A program made the translations under genes and the position numbers. DNA of 36,599 nucleotides, from contig NVWL01000056.1 of assembly GCA_002733645.1 (NCBI GenBank), forward strand, positions 1-36,599, given 5' to 3'. The notes under the pieces are model-generated. The model had not been told where the DNA came from. It was given only the letters and a program-made list of their open reading frames with translations, and did not search any database. Positions 26,536 through 36,599 of the stretch are shown piece after piece. This DNA is from Oceanobacter sp. (lineage in GTDB: Bacteria; Pseudomonadota; Gammaproteobacteria; Pseudomonadales; Oceanobacteraceae). Within the stretch, counting starts at the first letter, position 1, and every line of letters begins with the position of its first letter.

Positions 26536-28369
26536 GCGGGATTACCCAACTGAAAAAAGGTTATTGAAAGATCGCTTAAGCACACTATCACTCAAGCTGC
26601 CGACTTCGGCGCGAAGTGTACTAAGCGCTGCTGTCGTTGTTATTGGTGTCACTCTCACCGGTTGCGCCACATCACCACAAAATACAACGACTGAACAGCA
26701 AACGTTTCGCCCCGAGAATAGCGCGCAACTTGAAATCATTCGCCAGCAGCTAGAAGCGGGCGAGTTTGGCAATGCCAGCAACCAATTGCAACTGCTGGAT
26801 GCTTCTGCGCTGTCGCCATTGGGGCGTGCAGAGTGGCACCTACTTTCTGCCGACACAGCTATTGGCTATTTGGATACTGATGCTGCCCGCTACCATCTAG
26901 AAAAATTCAATGAATTGATTAATTCAGCGAACCAAGTTCAAGAGTATAGAGCCGCTCTGCTAGAGGCCAGCTTACTTGAACTTGATGGTGAATTTTTCCA
27001 GGCCGCACGCGAGCGTGATTTCGTGTCTGCCATGTTGCCATCTCATGCCCAAGACGCCAACCATGACCAGCTGTGGGCAGATTTAATGCAGCTTCCCAAT
27101 GAAGAGATGCAAGTGTGGGCAGAAAAAGTTCCTGGCACTCGATTTGGAGGCTGGCTTGAACTTGCCGCCATCAGTAAAAACTACCAAATGACATTGGATG
27201 AGCAGCTCGCGGGGGTGCGCAACTGGCAGACGACTCATCCGGGCCACCCTGCATCACTTCGCCTACCCGGTGTCCTTACTATGCTTGAAGACATTGCCGC
27301 GAATAGACCGCAACAAGTAACTTTATTGCTGCCTCTCAGTGGGCGCTTAGCGCGCACAGGAGAAGCCATTCGCGATGGATTTATGGCAGCTTACTTTGAG
27401 TCTTTTAAAAAAGGCTCACAAGTACCAGCCATCACCATTATTGATCACGCGACACAAGAAAGTATGGATCAAGCCTACGCCGGCGCTATACAAGCAGGTA
27501 GCCAGTGGCTGGTTGGCCCGCTTAATAAAGCCGATGTAGAAGAGCTTCAAAGCCGACCATCTCTGCCACTACCAACACTGGCACTAAACTACGCGTCAAA
27601 CGACAATTCGTATGCAACCTCACCGCCTGAGTTATTTCAATTTGGCTTGTCAGCGGAAGATGAAGCGGTACAAATTGCGGAGCAAGCTTGGGCTGATGGT
27701 CACCGCCGCGCACTTGTGATGATCCCTGAAGGCAACTGGGGCGAACGTATCTATCAAGCGTTCGAAGAAAAATGGTTAGCACTTGGCGGTGAGATAGAAG
27801 AAACACAGCACTATCCTCGCGTGAAAGACTACAACCCCAATATTAAATCTCTGCTGAACGTCGACAGCAGCCAAGCGCGATATAAGTCTATTCGTAGTTT
27901 GATGCGCAGAAGCGTGGATTTTGAGCCTCGCCGTCGCCAAGATGCTGACTGGTTGTTCCTTGTTGCACTTCCCGATCAAGCTCGACAAATTAAACCCACC
28001 CTAGCCTTTAATTTCGCCCGAGATTTACCGGTGTATTCAACATCGCATGTATTTTCAGGGGAGATAGATCTGCGCAAAGACCGTGACTTAAACGGTATCT
28101 ACTTCTGTGATACGCCTTGGCTTTTACGCGACTCCGAGCTTAAAGACGAAGTGGAAGCGTCTGTTCAAGGTGGCCAAGGCAGCTATGCTCGCTTGTATGC
28201 GATGGGGGTTGATGCGTTCCGTTTAATTGCTCGGGTAAAACAACTTGAAGCTTTCCCCGAAAGCCGTATTTATGGCAGCACAGGTGCGCTAACGCTTGAT
28301 CCTCAACATCGTATTCACCGCAAAACTGAATGCACGAGTTTCCGCGGCGGCGAGCCGATCAAGCTTTAG
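26534..28369 (+). CDS. lpoA: Penicillin-binding protein activator LpoA
   Basis: The 611-residue outer-membrane lipoprotein has LTGC with lipidated Cys44, a TPR-like helical N-domain (about 60-270), and a periplasmic-binding-protein-like C-domain from about residue 290 (QVTLLLPLSGRLARTGEAIRDGFMAAYF, PGNWGERIYQAFEEKW-type segment, FCDTPWLLRDSELKDEV). LpoA reaches through the peptidoglycan to stimulate PBP1a. The leader before the hydrophobic core is unusually long (about 28 residues), so a start nearer the core is possible; TTG 26564 has AAGG 3 nt upstream. ATG 26534 is the first plausible start. The operon runs on to yraN and diaA, as in many gammaproteobacteria. Confidence 0.92.
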   Translation: MRDYPTEKRLLKDRLSTLSLKLPTSARSVLSAAVVVIGVTLTGCATSPQNTTTEQQTFRPENSAQLEIIRQQLEAGEFGNASNQLQLLDASALSPLGRAEWHLLSADTAIGYLDTDAARYHLEKFNELINSANQVQEYRAALLEASLLELDGEFFQAARERDFVSAMLPSHAQDANHDQLWADLMQLPNEEMQVWAEKVPGTRFGGWLELAAISKNYQMTLDEQLAGVRNWQTTHPGHPASLRLPGVLTMLEDIAANRPQQVTLLLPLSGRLARTGEAIRDGFMAAYFESFKKGSQVPAITIIDHATQESMDQAYAGAIQAGSQWLVGPLNKADVEELQSRPSLPLPTLALNYASNDNSYATSPPELFQFGLSAEDEAVQIAEQAWADGHRRALVMIPEGNWGERIYQAFEEKWLALGGEIEETQHYPRVKDYNPNIKSLLNVDSSQARYKSIRSLMRRSVDFEPRRRQDADWLFLVALPDQARQIKPTLAFNFARDLPVYSTSHVFSGEIDLRKDRDLNGIYFCDTPWLLRDSELKDEVEASVQGGQGSYARLYAMGVDAFRLIARVKQLEAFPESRIYGSTGALTLDPQHRIHRKTECTSFRGGEPIKL

Positions 28370-28412
28370 TATTGATTCAATAACAATTACTACAGCAAGC
28401 CAAGGAGGGCTT

Positions 28413-28787
28413 ATGTGGTTCAAACGAACAAATAAAGACCAACATACTCGTGCTCGCGGCAATGACGTCGAACGATTAGCAGAATCATTTCTCAAAAAGC
28501 GAGGCTTAAAGCTACTTGAGCGCAATTACCTTATTAAAGGTGGCGAGATTGATCTGATAATGAAAGACGCTAATGTTTTAGTGTTTATTGAAGTTCGCTA
28601 TCGTAAATCGGAAGCTCATGGGTCCGGTGCAGAAAGCGTGACAGCCACCAAACAGCAACGCCTTAATCGCGCTGCCCGACACTACTTACAACACCACTTT
28701 GGGAACAGCGAACCGGACTGCCGCTTCGATGTCATGTCGGCCAGCGGAGAGCCTGTCGTCTTCGAGTGGATAAAAAACGCCTTCTAA
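28413..28787 (+). CDS. yraN: YraN family protein (UPF0102, nuclease-like fold)
   Basis: The 124-residue protein carries the UPF0102 pattern RGNDVERLAESFLKKRGLKLLERNYLIKGGEIDLI, then VLVFIEVRYRKSEAHG. The EIDL...FIEVR residues resemble the acidic active site of restriction-endonuclease-fold enzymes; its function is not established. AAGGAGG lies 4-5 nt before ATG 28413, which fixes the start, although the frame is open from 28296 within lpoA. It lies 43 nt after lpoA and 92 nt before diaA. Confidence 0.92.
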   Translation: MWFKRTNKDQHTRARGNDVERLAESFLKKRGLKLLERNYLIKGGEIDLIMKDANVLVFIEVRYRKSEAHGSGAESVTATKQQRLNRAARHYLQHHFGNSEPDCRFDVMSASGEPVVFEWIKNAF

Positions 28788-28801
28788 GCAAAGGCCTGTA
28801 A

Positions 28802-30499
<1,698 letters not shown>

Positions 30500-30503
<4 letters not shown>

Positions 30504-31414
30504 GACACTAAACTCAAGCCATTACCACTCGAAGCAGACTCAATCGCGCGATGACCTTTTTCGATTAAATCTTCCGGTAAATCACCTAACTGACGTACAG
30601 CCACGCCTATTCTTAGCTCGATATGAATCCGTTCATTCGAGGAGGATTCGCGAAAGGCAAAATGCTGAATCGCGCTTTGTATGTCCTTAGCGATTAACAT
30701 CGCCTGATCAGGGTTGGTGCTCGGTAATAAAATCACCAAGCGATCACGAGCAAAACGACACATCAAATCGTGTTGACGCAGATTCAGCATGATTATTTCA
30801 CCGCTTTCGCGTAGCAAACGCTCCGCTTCACGAAAGCCATAGCGCCGCTCAAAGGCAGAAAAATTATGTATTTCCGCAAACACCAAAGCGCGGGAGATAT
30901 TTGAATCGTGCCAGTTCTTTAACAAGGCGGCACGAACTTGATCAATCCCGGCCACTTGTCCGATATTATCGATCCATAGGTGATCACGAAAACATTGCTC
31001 ACGTTTAAGTAACTGCGATCGAATACTCAACTGTTCTTTATGCCAATGCCATAAACCATAAGTAAGCAGTGCCAATCCCATGGGAAAAAAACCTGACTCA
31101 ATAATATTTTCCCAGATTTGCGAAGCACTAAACGCAAAGAATTCATCCAATGTGTCTTGCCACATCGCCAAAAAAATAAACCCAAGGCCTAAGGTTAAAA
31201 GATTGGTCACACGACCTGCAGGTCGACTCCGCAAAATCATGACTAACCATACGGCAATAGCCAAGGCACTGCCGCCTTCCCCCAACACATCCAACCAATT
31301 TACATCCGCAATAACCTTAGTTTCACCGAATAGCATAGACGCGCCAAAAACCATCCCGGCGAGCAATGAAATAAATAAGAGTTTGCGAGTATGTAATGTC
31401 AGTAGTGAATTCAT
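30500..31414 (-). CDS. Membrane protein with a degenerate GGDEF domain
   Basis: The 304-residue protein has four likely membrane helices (about residues 10-30, 43-62, 68-86, 105-124) with a short HWHKEQ link to a GGDEF-fold domain (about 150-300). The active-site loop, normally RYGGDEF, reads RFARDRLVILL (220-230), and the metal-binding motif DxDxFK is EIHNFS (181-186). It should therefore lack diguanylate cyclase activity and may act as a sensor or a c-di-GMP or GTP-binding relay (inference). It overlaps the downstream araC by 4 nt, forming a two-gene unit. Transcription runs away from the TonB receptor. Confidence 0.78.
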
Positions 31415-31719
31415 GATAAGCGTAGGTATGGTGTAAAAAGATCAGCTTGCCACATGTTTATGACAATTTAGCAGGGGTCAATTTAGCTCACACTACTTTA
31501 CCCATTCACGCATAAGACCGGGCAATAAAAACAACAACTCAGGCAAGCCAGCCACTTTTCATCAACTCATCGCCATCTTATGGATGGTCATATTGGATCA
31601 TTAAGCGCCGCCATCTACTGGAATAGCGCTTCCAAACACTGACACGTCACATAGCTGTCATTTTTACTCTCTAGGGTGCTCGCTGATTATTTATTCACTA
31701 CGTATTTGGAGAGTCAGAG
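31415..31719. other. Divergent intergenic region with Pho box
   Basis: This 305-bp gap holds the promoters of the degenerate-GGDEF operon (minus) and the TonB receptor (plus). The only site I can support is the Pho box at 31644-31661; no other gene or strong hairpin is seen. Confidence 0.5.
31644..31661 (+). promoter_or_regulatory. Candidate Pho box for the receptor-phytase unit
   Basis: Two 7-bp direct repeats, ACGTCAC and CTGTCAT, are separated by the 4-nt ATAG, i.e. the 11-bp period of E. coli PhoB boxes; the second half-site is a perfect consensus, the first matches GTCA plus the final C. A -10-like TAGGGT starts 10 nt downstream (31672-31677), the usual spacing for PhoB-activated promoters, and the receptor ATG follows 43 nt later. 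Confidence 0.6.
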
Positions 31720-34461
31720 ATGAAATTAAGGAGCGCCCCGCTCGCAGTTGCGATCGCACTGTGCAGCACTAACGCTTTTGCGGATGGTCAATTAGAAGGC
31801 CGCCTAAGCACAGTAAATAACTCGTCACAAAGTGATACCTCATTGAACGGTATGACCATTACTCTTGATGAGTTAAGCCGCGAAACGCTAACCTCAGAAG
31901 GCGGGCGCTACCGCTTCAATCAAATCAGTGCCGGTAACTACACGCTTATCGTTACCCAAGGCGGAAATATTATCGCCACTGAAAAAGTAACGATTTCTGA
32001 CGATCAAACCACCCGTGCTGACATTCTAGTGACGGCGGCCAATGCAGATGACGAAATACTCGTTGTAGGTCAAGTCGCTCAATTGCAGCGCGCACTCGAT
32101 CGCGAACGCTTTGCAGCGAACAGCATCAGTGCGGTCGACTCCGATGCCATTGGTCAGCTCCCAGACTCTAACGCTGCCGAAGCACTGCAGCGTGTGCCTG
32201 GCCTATCCATTGAACGTGACCAAGGTGAGGGGCGCTTTGTTCGCATCCGCGGTATTGGTGCAGAACTGAACAGCGTCACGGTGAATGGCGCACAAGTACC
32301 CGCCCCTGAAGCCGGAAGTCGCGCGGTCGCACTCGATGTTATTCCATCGGCACTCCTAAGCTCGCTAACTGTCACAAAGACTCTCACCCCGGATATGGAC
32401 GCCAATGCGATTGGCGGTACCGTCGACATCAAGAGTCTATCACCGCTTGATCAAGATGGCGCTTTCGCGACCGTACAAGCCAACACCAGTTATGACCAAC
32501 AGAGCGAGCAAAACAACCCGTCACTCGCGGCCTCTGTAGGTAATGCTTTCAAGCTCAATGGCGATCAACGACTAGGGGTTGCCCTTGCACTCAGCTGGGA
32601 TAGCCGTAATTTTGGTTCAGATAACATTGAAACCGGTGGTGCTTGGGATTTCGAAGAAGATCCAGCGCTGCTAGAAGAAATCGAAATGCGCGAGTACAGC
32701 ATTAAGCGCGAGCGACTCGGCGCTGCACTCAACCTTGAGTACGAAGTAAATCAAGATCACAGTTTCTACTTAAACAACTTATACAGCCGCTTCTCGGATG
32801 ACGAGCAAAGGCAAGCCGCCGTTGTGGAGTTTGCCGATGCCATATCAAGCGGTAGCAGCAGTGATGCTGAAGTCTCACGTGAATTAAAAGATCGTAAAGA
32901 AACTCAGTTAATTCGATCAAGTATTTTTGGCGGTGAGCACTACCTCAATGACTGGATCGTTGAATATCAGGTCGGTGTCAGTAAAGCCTCTGAAGACGAG
33001 CCAGATAGCATCGCTGGGGCCGCCTTCGAAAGCAGCGATGACATAGCAGATCTAACCTTTGGTAGTAGCCGCCGTCCTGTCATCAATGGTGGCTCAGCTT
33101 CTTTTTATGATCCTGCAGCTTTTGAGTTAACAGAAATCGAACGCGAGAAAAGTGTCACTGAAGATATTCAACGCCAAGCGCAACTAGACGTTAGCCGTGA
33201 CTTCTTGTTCAACGAACGTTTTGCCACGCTTAAAACCGGTGTGAAAGCGGTTAAACGTCGTAAAACTCAGGATGGCGACGTTTGGGTCTATGAAGATTTA
33301 TCTGAAGATACCAGTGTCACTATGGAAAACTTTGCCGGCGGCGATCGCGATTACTCACTTGGCCGTTTCGGGCCGGGCATCAACAAAGGGGCGGTTCGCA
33401 GCTACATGACAGGACTAGATCGCGAAGACGCCTTTAATGATGAAGATTCAACGCTGGCTGATTACGCAATCAATGAAAACATTAATGCCGCCTATTTGAT
33501 GGGCAGTATGGACATCAGTGACAGTGTTCATTTAATTGCAGGGGTTCGCCATGAAAAAACCGATACAGAATTAAACGGTAATGCGCTCACGACAGACGAC
33601 GAGCTGGCTAAAGTTAAGCAAAACAACAATTACAGCAACACACTTCCTGCCATACTTACCCGCTGGGACATTAACCGAAATACACAAATGCGCGCCGCTT
33701 GGACTAACGCAGTGGTTCGTCCAACGTTCGAGCAAATGAGTCCTAACTTCACTGACGACGGTGAAGAGGCGGAGCTAGGTAACCCAAACCTCAAGCCACT
33801 TGAAGCCGCTAACCTGGATCTGAGTGTTGCGCATTATATGGGAACGGCCAGCGTAGTTTCTGCAGGTTTATTCTATAAAGCCATTGATAACTTTGCCTAC
33901 GAAACCGACTTGGCAGGTGCGCCACAGTACGCTGATTATGATGAAGTCATTACCTTCAAAAATGGTGATGAAGCAACACTCAGAGGCCTTGAATTAGCAT
34001 TCAGCCATAAATTCAGCAGTCTACCGGCGCCTTTTAATGGCATGCTAATTAATGCAAACGCAACCTTCACATCAAGTGACGCCACCGTTTCTGGATATGT
34101 GGATGGAGAACTGACTGAGCGTGATATCGCGCTTCCGAATCAATCTGACGTGACCGGCAACTTAATTATTGGCTACGAAGACACAAAATTCAGTGTACGT
34201 GTCGCGACTAATTACAAATCCGAATACTTAGCAGAGGTAAACAGTTTAGAAAATGGTTTATCCGATGTGTACCAAAGCAGTCAAACGCAGATGGATCTAA
34301 ACACTGCGTATAACGCGACTGAAAACGTAAAATTCACGTTTGAAGTTATGAACCTAACCGACGAACCTTATTACGCTTATCAGAACTCTGAGCGCTACAA
34401 CGCTCAATACGAAGACTACGGCCCGACCTATCGTCTGGGTGTGCGCTTTAGCCACTTCTAA
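31720..34461 (+). CDS. TonB-dependent outer-membrane receptor
   Basis: The 913-residue receptor has a signal peptide (cleaved near AFA, about residue 21). An N-terminal carboxypeptidase-regulatory-like beta domain (about 25-105) ends before EILVVGQV. The plug domain (about 110-235) has SIERDQGEGRFVRIRGIG and TVTKTLTPDMDANAIGGTVDI, and the beta-barrel ends in YRLGVRFSHF, with a terminal Phe as required for barrel insertion. The layout resembles the TIGR01782-type (Xanthomonas/Caulobacter) receptors. It takes up a substrate using TonB energy; the linked phytase and Pho box suggest phosphorylated inositol or its products (inference). GGAG sits about 8 nt upstream. Confidence 0.92.
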   Translation: MKLRSAPLAVAIALCSTNAFADGQLEGRLSTVNNSSQSDTSLNGMTITLDELSRETLTSEGGRYRFNQISAGNYTLIVTQGGNIIATEKVTISDDQTTRADILVTAANADDEILVVGQVAQLQRALDRERFAANSISAVDSDAIGQLPDSNAAEALQRVPGLSIERDQGEGRFVRIRGIGAELNSVTVNGAQVPAPEAGSRAVALDVIPSALLSSLTVTKTLTPDMDANAIGGTVDIKSLSPLDQDGAFATVQANTSYDQQSEQNNPSLAASVGNAFKLNGDQRLGVALALSWDSRNFGSDNIETGGAWDFEEDPALLEEIEMREYSIKRERLGAALNLEYEVNQDHSFYLNNLYSRFSDDEQRQAAVVEFADAISSGSSSDAEVSRELKDRKETQLIRSSIFGGEHYLNDWIVEYQVGVSKASEDEPDSIAGAAFESSDDIADLTFGSSRRPVINGGSASFYDPAAFELTEIEREKSVTEDIQRQAQLDVSRDFLFNERFATLKTGVKAVKRRKTQDGDVWVYEDLSEDTSVTMENFAGGDRDYSLGRFGPGINKGAVRSYMTGLDREDAFNDEDSTLADYAINENINAAYLMGSMDISDSVHLIAGVRHEKTDTELNGNALTTDDELAKVKQNNNYSNTLPAILTRWDINRNTQMRAAWTNAVVRPTFEQMSPNFTDDGEEAELGNPNLKPLEAANLDLSVAHYMGTASVVSAGLFYKAIDNFAYETDLAGAPQYADYDEVITFKNGDEATLRGLELAFSHKFSSLPAPFNGMLINANATFTSSDATVSGYVDGELTERDIALPNQSDVTGNLIIGYEDTKFSVRVATNYKSEYLAEVNSLENGLSDVYQSSQTQMDLNTAYNATENVKFTFEVMNLTDEPYYAYQNSERYNAQYEDYGPTYRLGVRFSHF

Positions 34462-34479
34462 AGCGAGCCATGCGGTTAT

Positions 34480-34501
34480 TAGTACTGAAACACCAGTACT
34501 A
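34480..34501 (+). other. Hairpin between receptor and phytase
   Basis: TAGTACTG and CAGTACTA form a perfect 8-bp stem around AAACAC, 18 nt past the receptor stop. No U-tract follows, so it may moderate read-through or mRNA decay rather than terminate. Confidence 0.5.
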
Positions 34502-34513
34502 GTAACCCATGTT

Positions 34514-34543
34514 TATTTAATGCACTCATATTTAATGCACTCA
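34514..34543 (+). repeat. 15-bp tandem duplication in the phytase leader
   Basis: The 15-mer at 34514-34528 is repeated exactly at 34529-34543, 17 nt upstream of the phytase start codon. It is a recent slippage-type duplication. Confidence 0.85.
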
Positions 34544-34560
34544 TATTCTGATAGATACTT

Positions 34561-36450
34561 ATGAAATTTAATTGTTTAACGCGAAACATAATCACAGCAC
34601 TCTGCACTACGGTTTTAGTGAGCGGCTGCAGCAAAGATGAGACGATAGAGTCGCATCAATTAACCACTCATGTCATTACCGACCAAAGAGAAACAGGCTG
34701 GCAAGTTAATCAAGATTGGCTAACCATTGATGAGACTCAGGGACTATTTCTTAATGAGCAGCGCCTTGGTCCTAAATTCCGAGCTGAGTATGGCGACCGC
34801 AGAGAAAGTAATTTTGTAACTTACGATATCGCGAACAACCGACTCGCTTTTTTCTCGCTTAATAAAAAAAATATGACTGACTTACACTTTAGTCAGACAC
34901 TTGGATTTGCTGTTGAAGGTTTATGCCTTTACTCACCAGACAATGAAGCCGCACAAGTATTTGTACTAGGGGACGATAGCCTAGGTCGTCAATTTTTAAT
35001 GAATCACTCAACAACAGGTAGCACGCTGTTACAGCCAATCAGGCAATTTCCTATTCCTCCGGGCAGTGAATACTGTGCAGTTAATGATCGAACCCAAACG
35101 TTATTTATTAGTGAAGAAAATATTGGGATCTGGGCCTACCCCGCCTCTGCAGAAGAAGAACTTAAACGCAAGATTGTAGACTTCGTTCAACCTTACGGTA
35201 CGTTACCCGTAGCTGCAGGGCCCTTAGCAATACAAGCAGATACTCTATACGTTGCAAGTTTAGGAAGCGCCATTATTACCGGCTATATACCCGATAATAA
35301 TCAGTACACTAAAATCCATGAATGGCATGTCTCTGAGCACATCAAAATTGAGGGCATGACAGTCACTTTGACCGACAAGGGAAATGTACTATCTATTTTT
35401 AATGACGAGAGCACACAACTGTTACGTACAAGAGTTGAAACGCCCGACAATAAACAACGCTCGCAACCTTCGGTTCCATTCGTTCCGGCACGTATAGAAA
35501 CAACGCCAGTAGAATCGAAAGGTGACGCAGCCGATGACCCGGCGATATGGGTTAATAAATCACAACCAGAAAATAGCTTAGTGCTAGGGACGAATAAACA
35601 AGCAGGCCTAGAAGTCTATCGCTTATCTGGTGAGCGTATCCAAAACCTCACTGTAGGTCGTGTCAATAACGTCGACCTACGACAAGGCTTCACGCTGCAA
35701 GGCTATGAAATGGATATTGCCGCCGCCAGCCATCGCGATCACCGCAGCATCTCATTGTTTTCTATGAATCCAGTTGATGGCCACACTAGGTATCAAACTG
35801 AAATCATTACCAGTCTTGATGATGTCTATGGCCTATGTATGTATGCCGCTACTGACCGCTCGATGCATGTATTTATTAATGACCAAGATGGCCGTTATGA
35901 ACAGTACGAAATCAGTGACTCTACGGCCGGTTGGAATGGCAAAAAAGTGCGTGAATTTTCGGTCGCCAGCCAACCGGAAGGTTGTGTGGCCGACGATGCT
36001 AAGGGCGTATTATTTTTAGGTGAAGAGAACAAAGCCATATGGCGAATTAGCGCTGATAAAAATGGCGGCAACAAGCCAGAAATGATTAAAGCGTTATCCG
36101 ATGTGCTTGTTGCAGATATTGAAGGAATGGGCCTATACCACACAAAAGATGGCAGTTACTTAGTTGTTTCAAGTCAGGGCAATAATAGCTACGTCATTTA
36201 CAATACCCAGCCGCCCTACGAGCTGCTTGGACATTTCCGCATAGGAATGAACCCCAAAGCAAATATCGATGGTGCATCAGAAACTGATGGGCTTGAGGTG
36301 ACTAGCCTACCGCTAGGGAAGAATTTTCCAAAAGGGTTATTAGTGGTGCAGGATGGACGAAACGTACTGCCCAGCGAAAAACAAAATTTCAAACTGGTGA
36401 GCTGGGAGGATGTTGAGACTGCATTGAAAATCAATCTGCAAAATAATTAG
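34561..36450 (+). CDS. Two-domain beta-propeller phytase lipoprotein (3-phytase)
   Basis: The 629-residue lipoprotein has lipobox V-S-G-C (Cys23). The C-terminal domain (about 320-620) is a canonical beta-propeller phytase (PF02333): GDAADDPAIWVN at 321-332, EGCVADD, LFLGEEN, IEGMGLYH and the GASETDGLEV strand near 571-580, rich in the Asp/Glu calcium ligands. The N-terminal part (about 40-300) is a shorter, related propeller copy with EGLCLYSP, SEYCAVNDRTQTLFISEEN and an EGMT segment, lacking some of the acidic sites. Dual-domain phytases with an incomplete first domain are known and hydrolyse phytate with calcium. The gene is 99 nt behind the receptor; their pairing suggests phytate-phosphorus scavenging. 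Confidence 0.9.
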   Translation: MKFNCLTRNIITALCTTVLVSGCSKDETIESHQLTTHVITDQRETGWQVNQDWLTIDETQGLFLNEQRLGPKFRAEYGDRRESNFVTYDIANNRLAFFSLNKKNMTDLHFSQTLGFAVEGLCLYSPDNEAAQVFVLGDDSLGRQFLMNHSTTGSTLLQPIRQFPIPPGSEYCAVNDRTQTLFISEENIGIWAYPASAEEELKRKIVDFVQPYGTLPVAAGPLAIQADTLYVASLGSAIITGYIPDNNQYTKIHEWHVSEHIKIEGMTVTLTDKGNVLSIFNDESTQLLRTRVETPDNKQRSQPSVPFVPARIETTPVESKGDAADDPAIWVNKSQPENSLVLGTNKQAGLEVYRLSGERIQNLTVGRVNNVDLRQGFTLQGYEMDIAAASHRDHRSISLFSMNPVDGHTRYQTEIITSLDDVYGLCMYAATDRSMHVFINDQDGRYEQYEISDSTAGWNGKKVREFSVASQPEGCVADDAKGVLFLGEENKAIWRISADKNGGNKPEMIKALSDVLVADIEGMGLYHTKDGSYLVVSSQGNNSYVIYNTQPPYELLGHFRIGMNPKANIDGASETDGLEVTSLPLGKNFPKGLLVVQDGRNVLPSEKQNFKLVSWEDVETALKINLQNN

Positions 36451-36599
36451 TGCGGACAGCATTATTTTCAATAAGGCCGGTTCTAGGGCACCTCTGAAAT
36501 ATACAGTAGTGCTCGGCTTTGGCATCCTGCGTCGCCCTACCTCCTGCATCCATGCAGTCGTGCGCGTGAGTCTTGTAACGCTTTAGACTATTAAGCTTT
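36451..36599. other. Non-coding right edge with possible IS or REP-like end
   Basis: No gene is seen. Past the phytase stop, CTAG at 36483-36486 abuts GGCACCTCTGAA, which resembles the start of a terminal inverted repeat next to a YTAR-type target, and CTGCAT-CC-ATGCAG (36544-36557) forms a perfect small palindrome. Any transposase or partner end would lie outside the window. Confidence 0.3.

Overview
The window looks like a chromosomal segment of a marine gammaproteobacterium, most likely an Oceanospirillales-type organism. Pointers are the conserved rsmI / lpoA-yraN-diaA neighbourhood, an A-type RNase P RNA, hemH, trmO, tpm, a fold-III ornithine decarboxylase, many lipoproteins and a TonB-receptor/phytase pair. 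Base composition is moderate and fairly even. The genus assignment is inference only. No prophage, CRISPR array, transposase gene, tRNA or rRNA operon is visible.

Layout. 1-1.1 kb: 5' part of a lipoprotein gene (minus strand, running off the left edge) with 75-residue Asp-rich calcium-binding-type repeats. 1.3-5.7 kb: DUF2333 membrane protein, trmO, tpm, a PhnA-domain zinc-ribbon protein and a di-iron PF10118 hydrolase. 5.8-9.6 kb: AraC regulator divergent from that hydrolase, an RsmB-like RNA m5C methyltransferase and an MscS channel. 9.8-15.2 kb: fold-III ornithine decarboxylase, an ABC exporter, a candidate three-way-junction RNA in the exporter's 3' UTR, a crotonase and hemH. 15.3-20.7 kb: a six-TM DUF3592 protein, a haloalkane-dehalogenase-like hydrolase, cobC and cbiB. 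20.8-21.5 kb: rnpB on the minus strand, followed by a 130-bp tandem repeat made of copies of its own 3' end plus its terminator. 21.5-25.4 kb: a marR-hydrolase operon with a perfect inverted-repeat operator, then a large lipoprotein of possible TULIP/BPI-like character. 25.7-29.5 kb: rsmI head-to-head (start codons overlapping) with lpoA-yraN-diaA. 29.4-31.4 kb: a degenerate GGDEF membrane protein translationally coupled to an AraC regulator whose 3' end lies antisense over diaA. 31.6-36.5 kb: a TonB-dependent receptor and a two-domain beta-propeller phytase lipoprotein behind a good Pho box. The right edge carries a possible IS/REP-like end.

Working together. The TonB receptor and phytase form a phosphate-scavenging unit probably under PhoB. 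The marR-hydrolase pair is probably autoregulated. cbiB-cobC are two adjacent late cobalamin-assembly genes. lpoA (penicillin-binding protein activator) and diaA (replication-initiation timing) sit in their usual conserved cluster, but the cluster is cut short after diaA by the convergent araC.

The least expected items are the rnpB tail/terminator repeat array, the 62-nt three-way-junction element whose G-U pairs and GNRA loop mark one strand, the degenerate GGDEF-AraC pair, and the TULIP-like lipoprotein.
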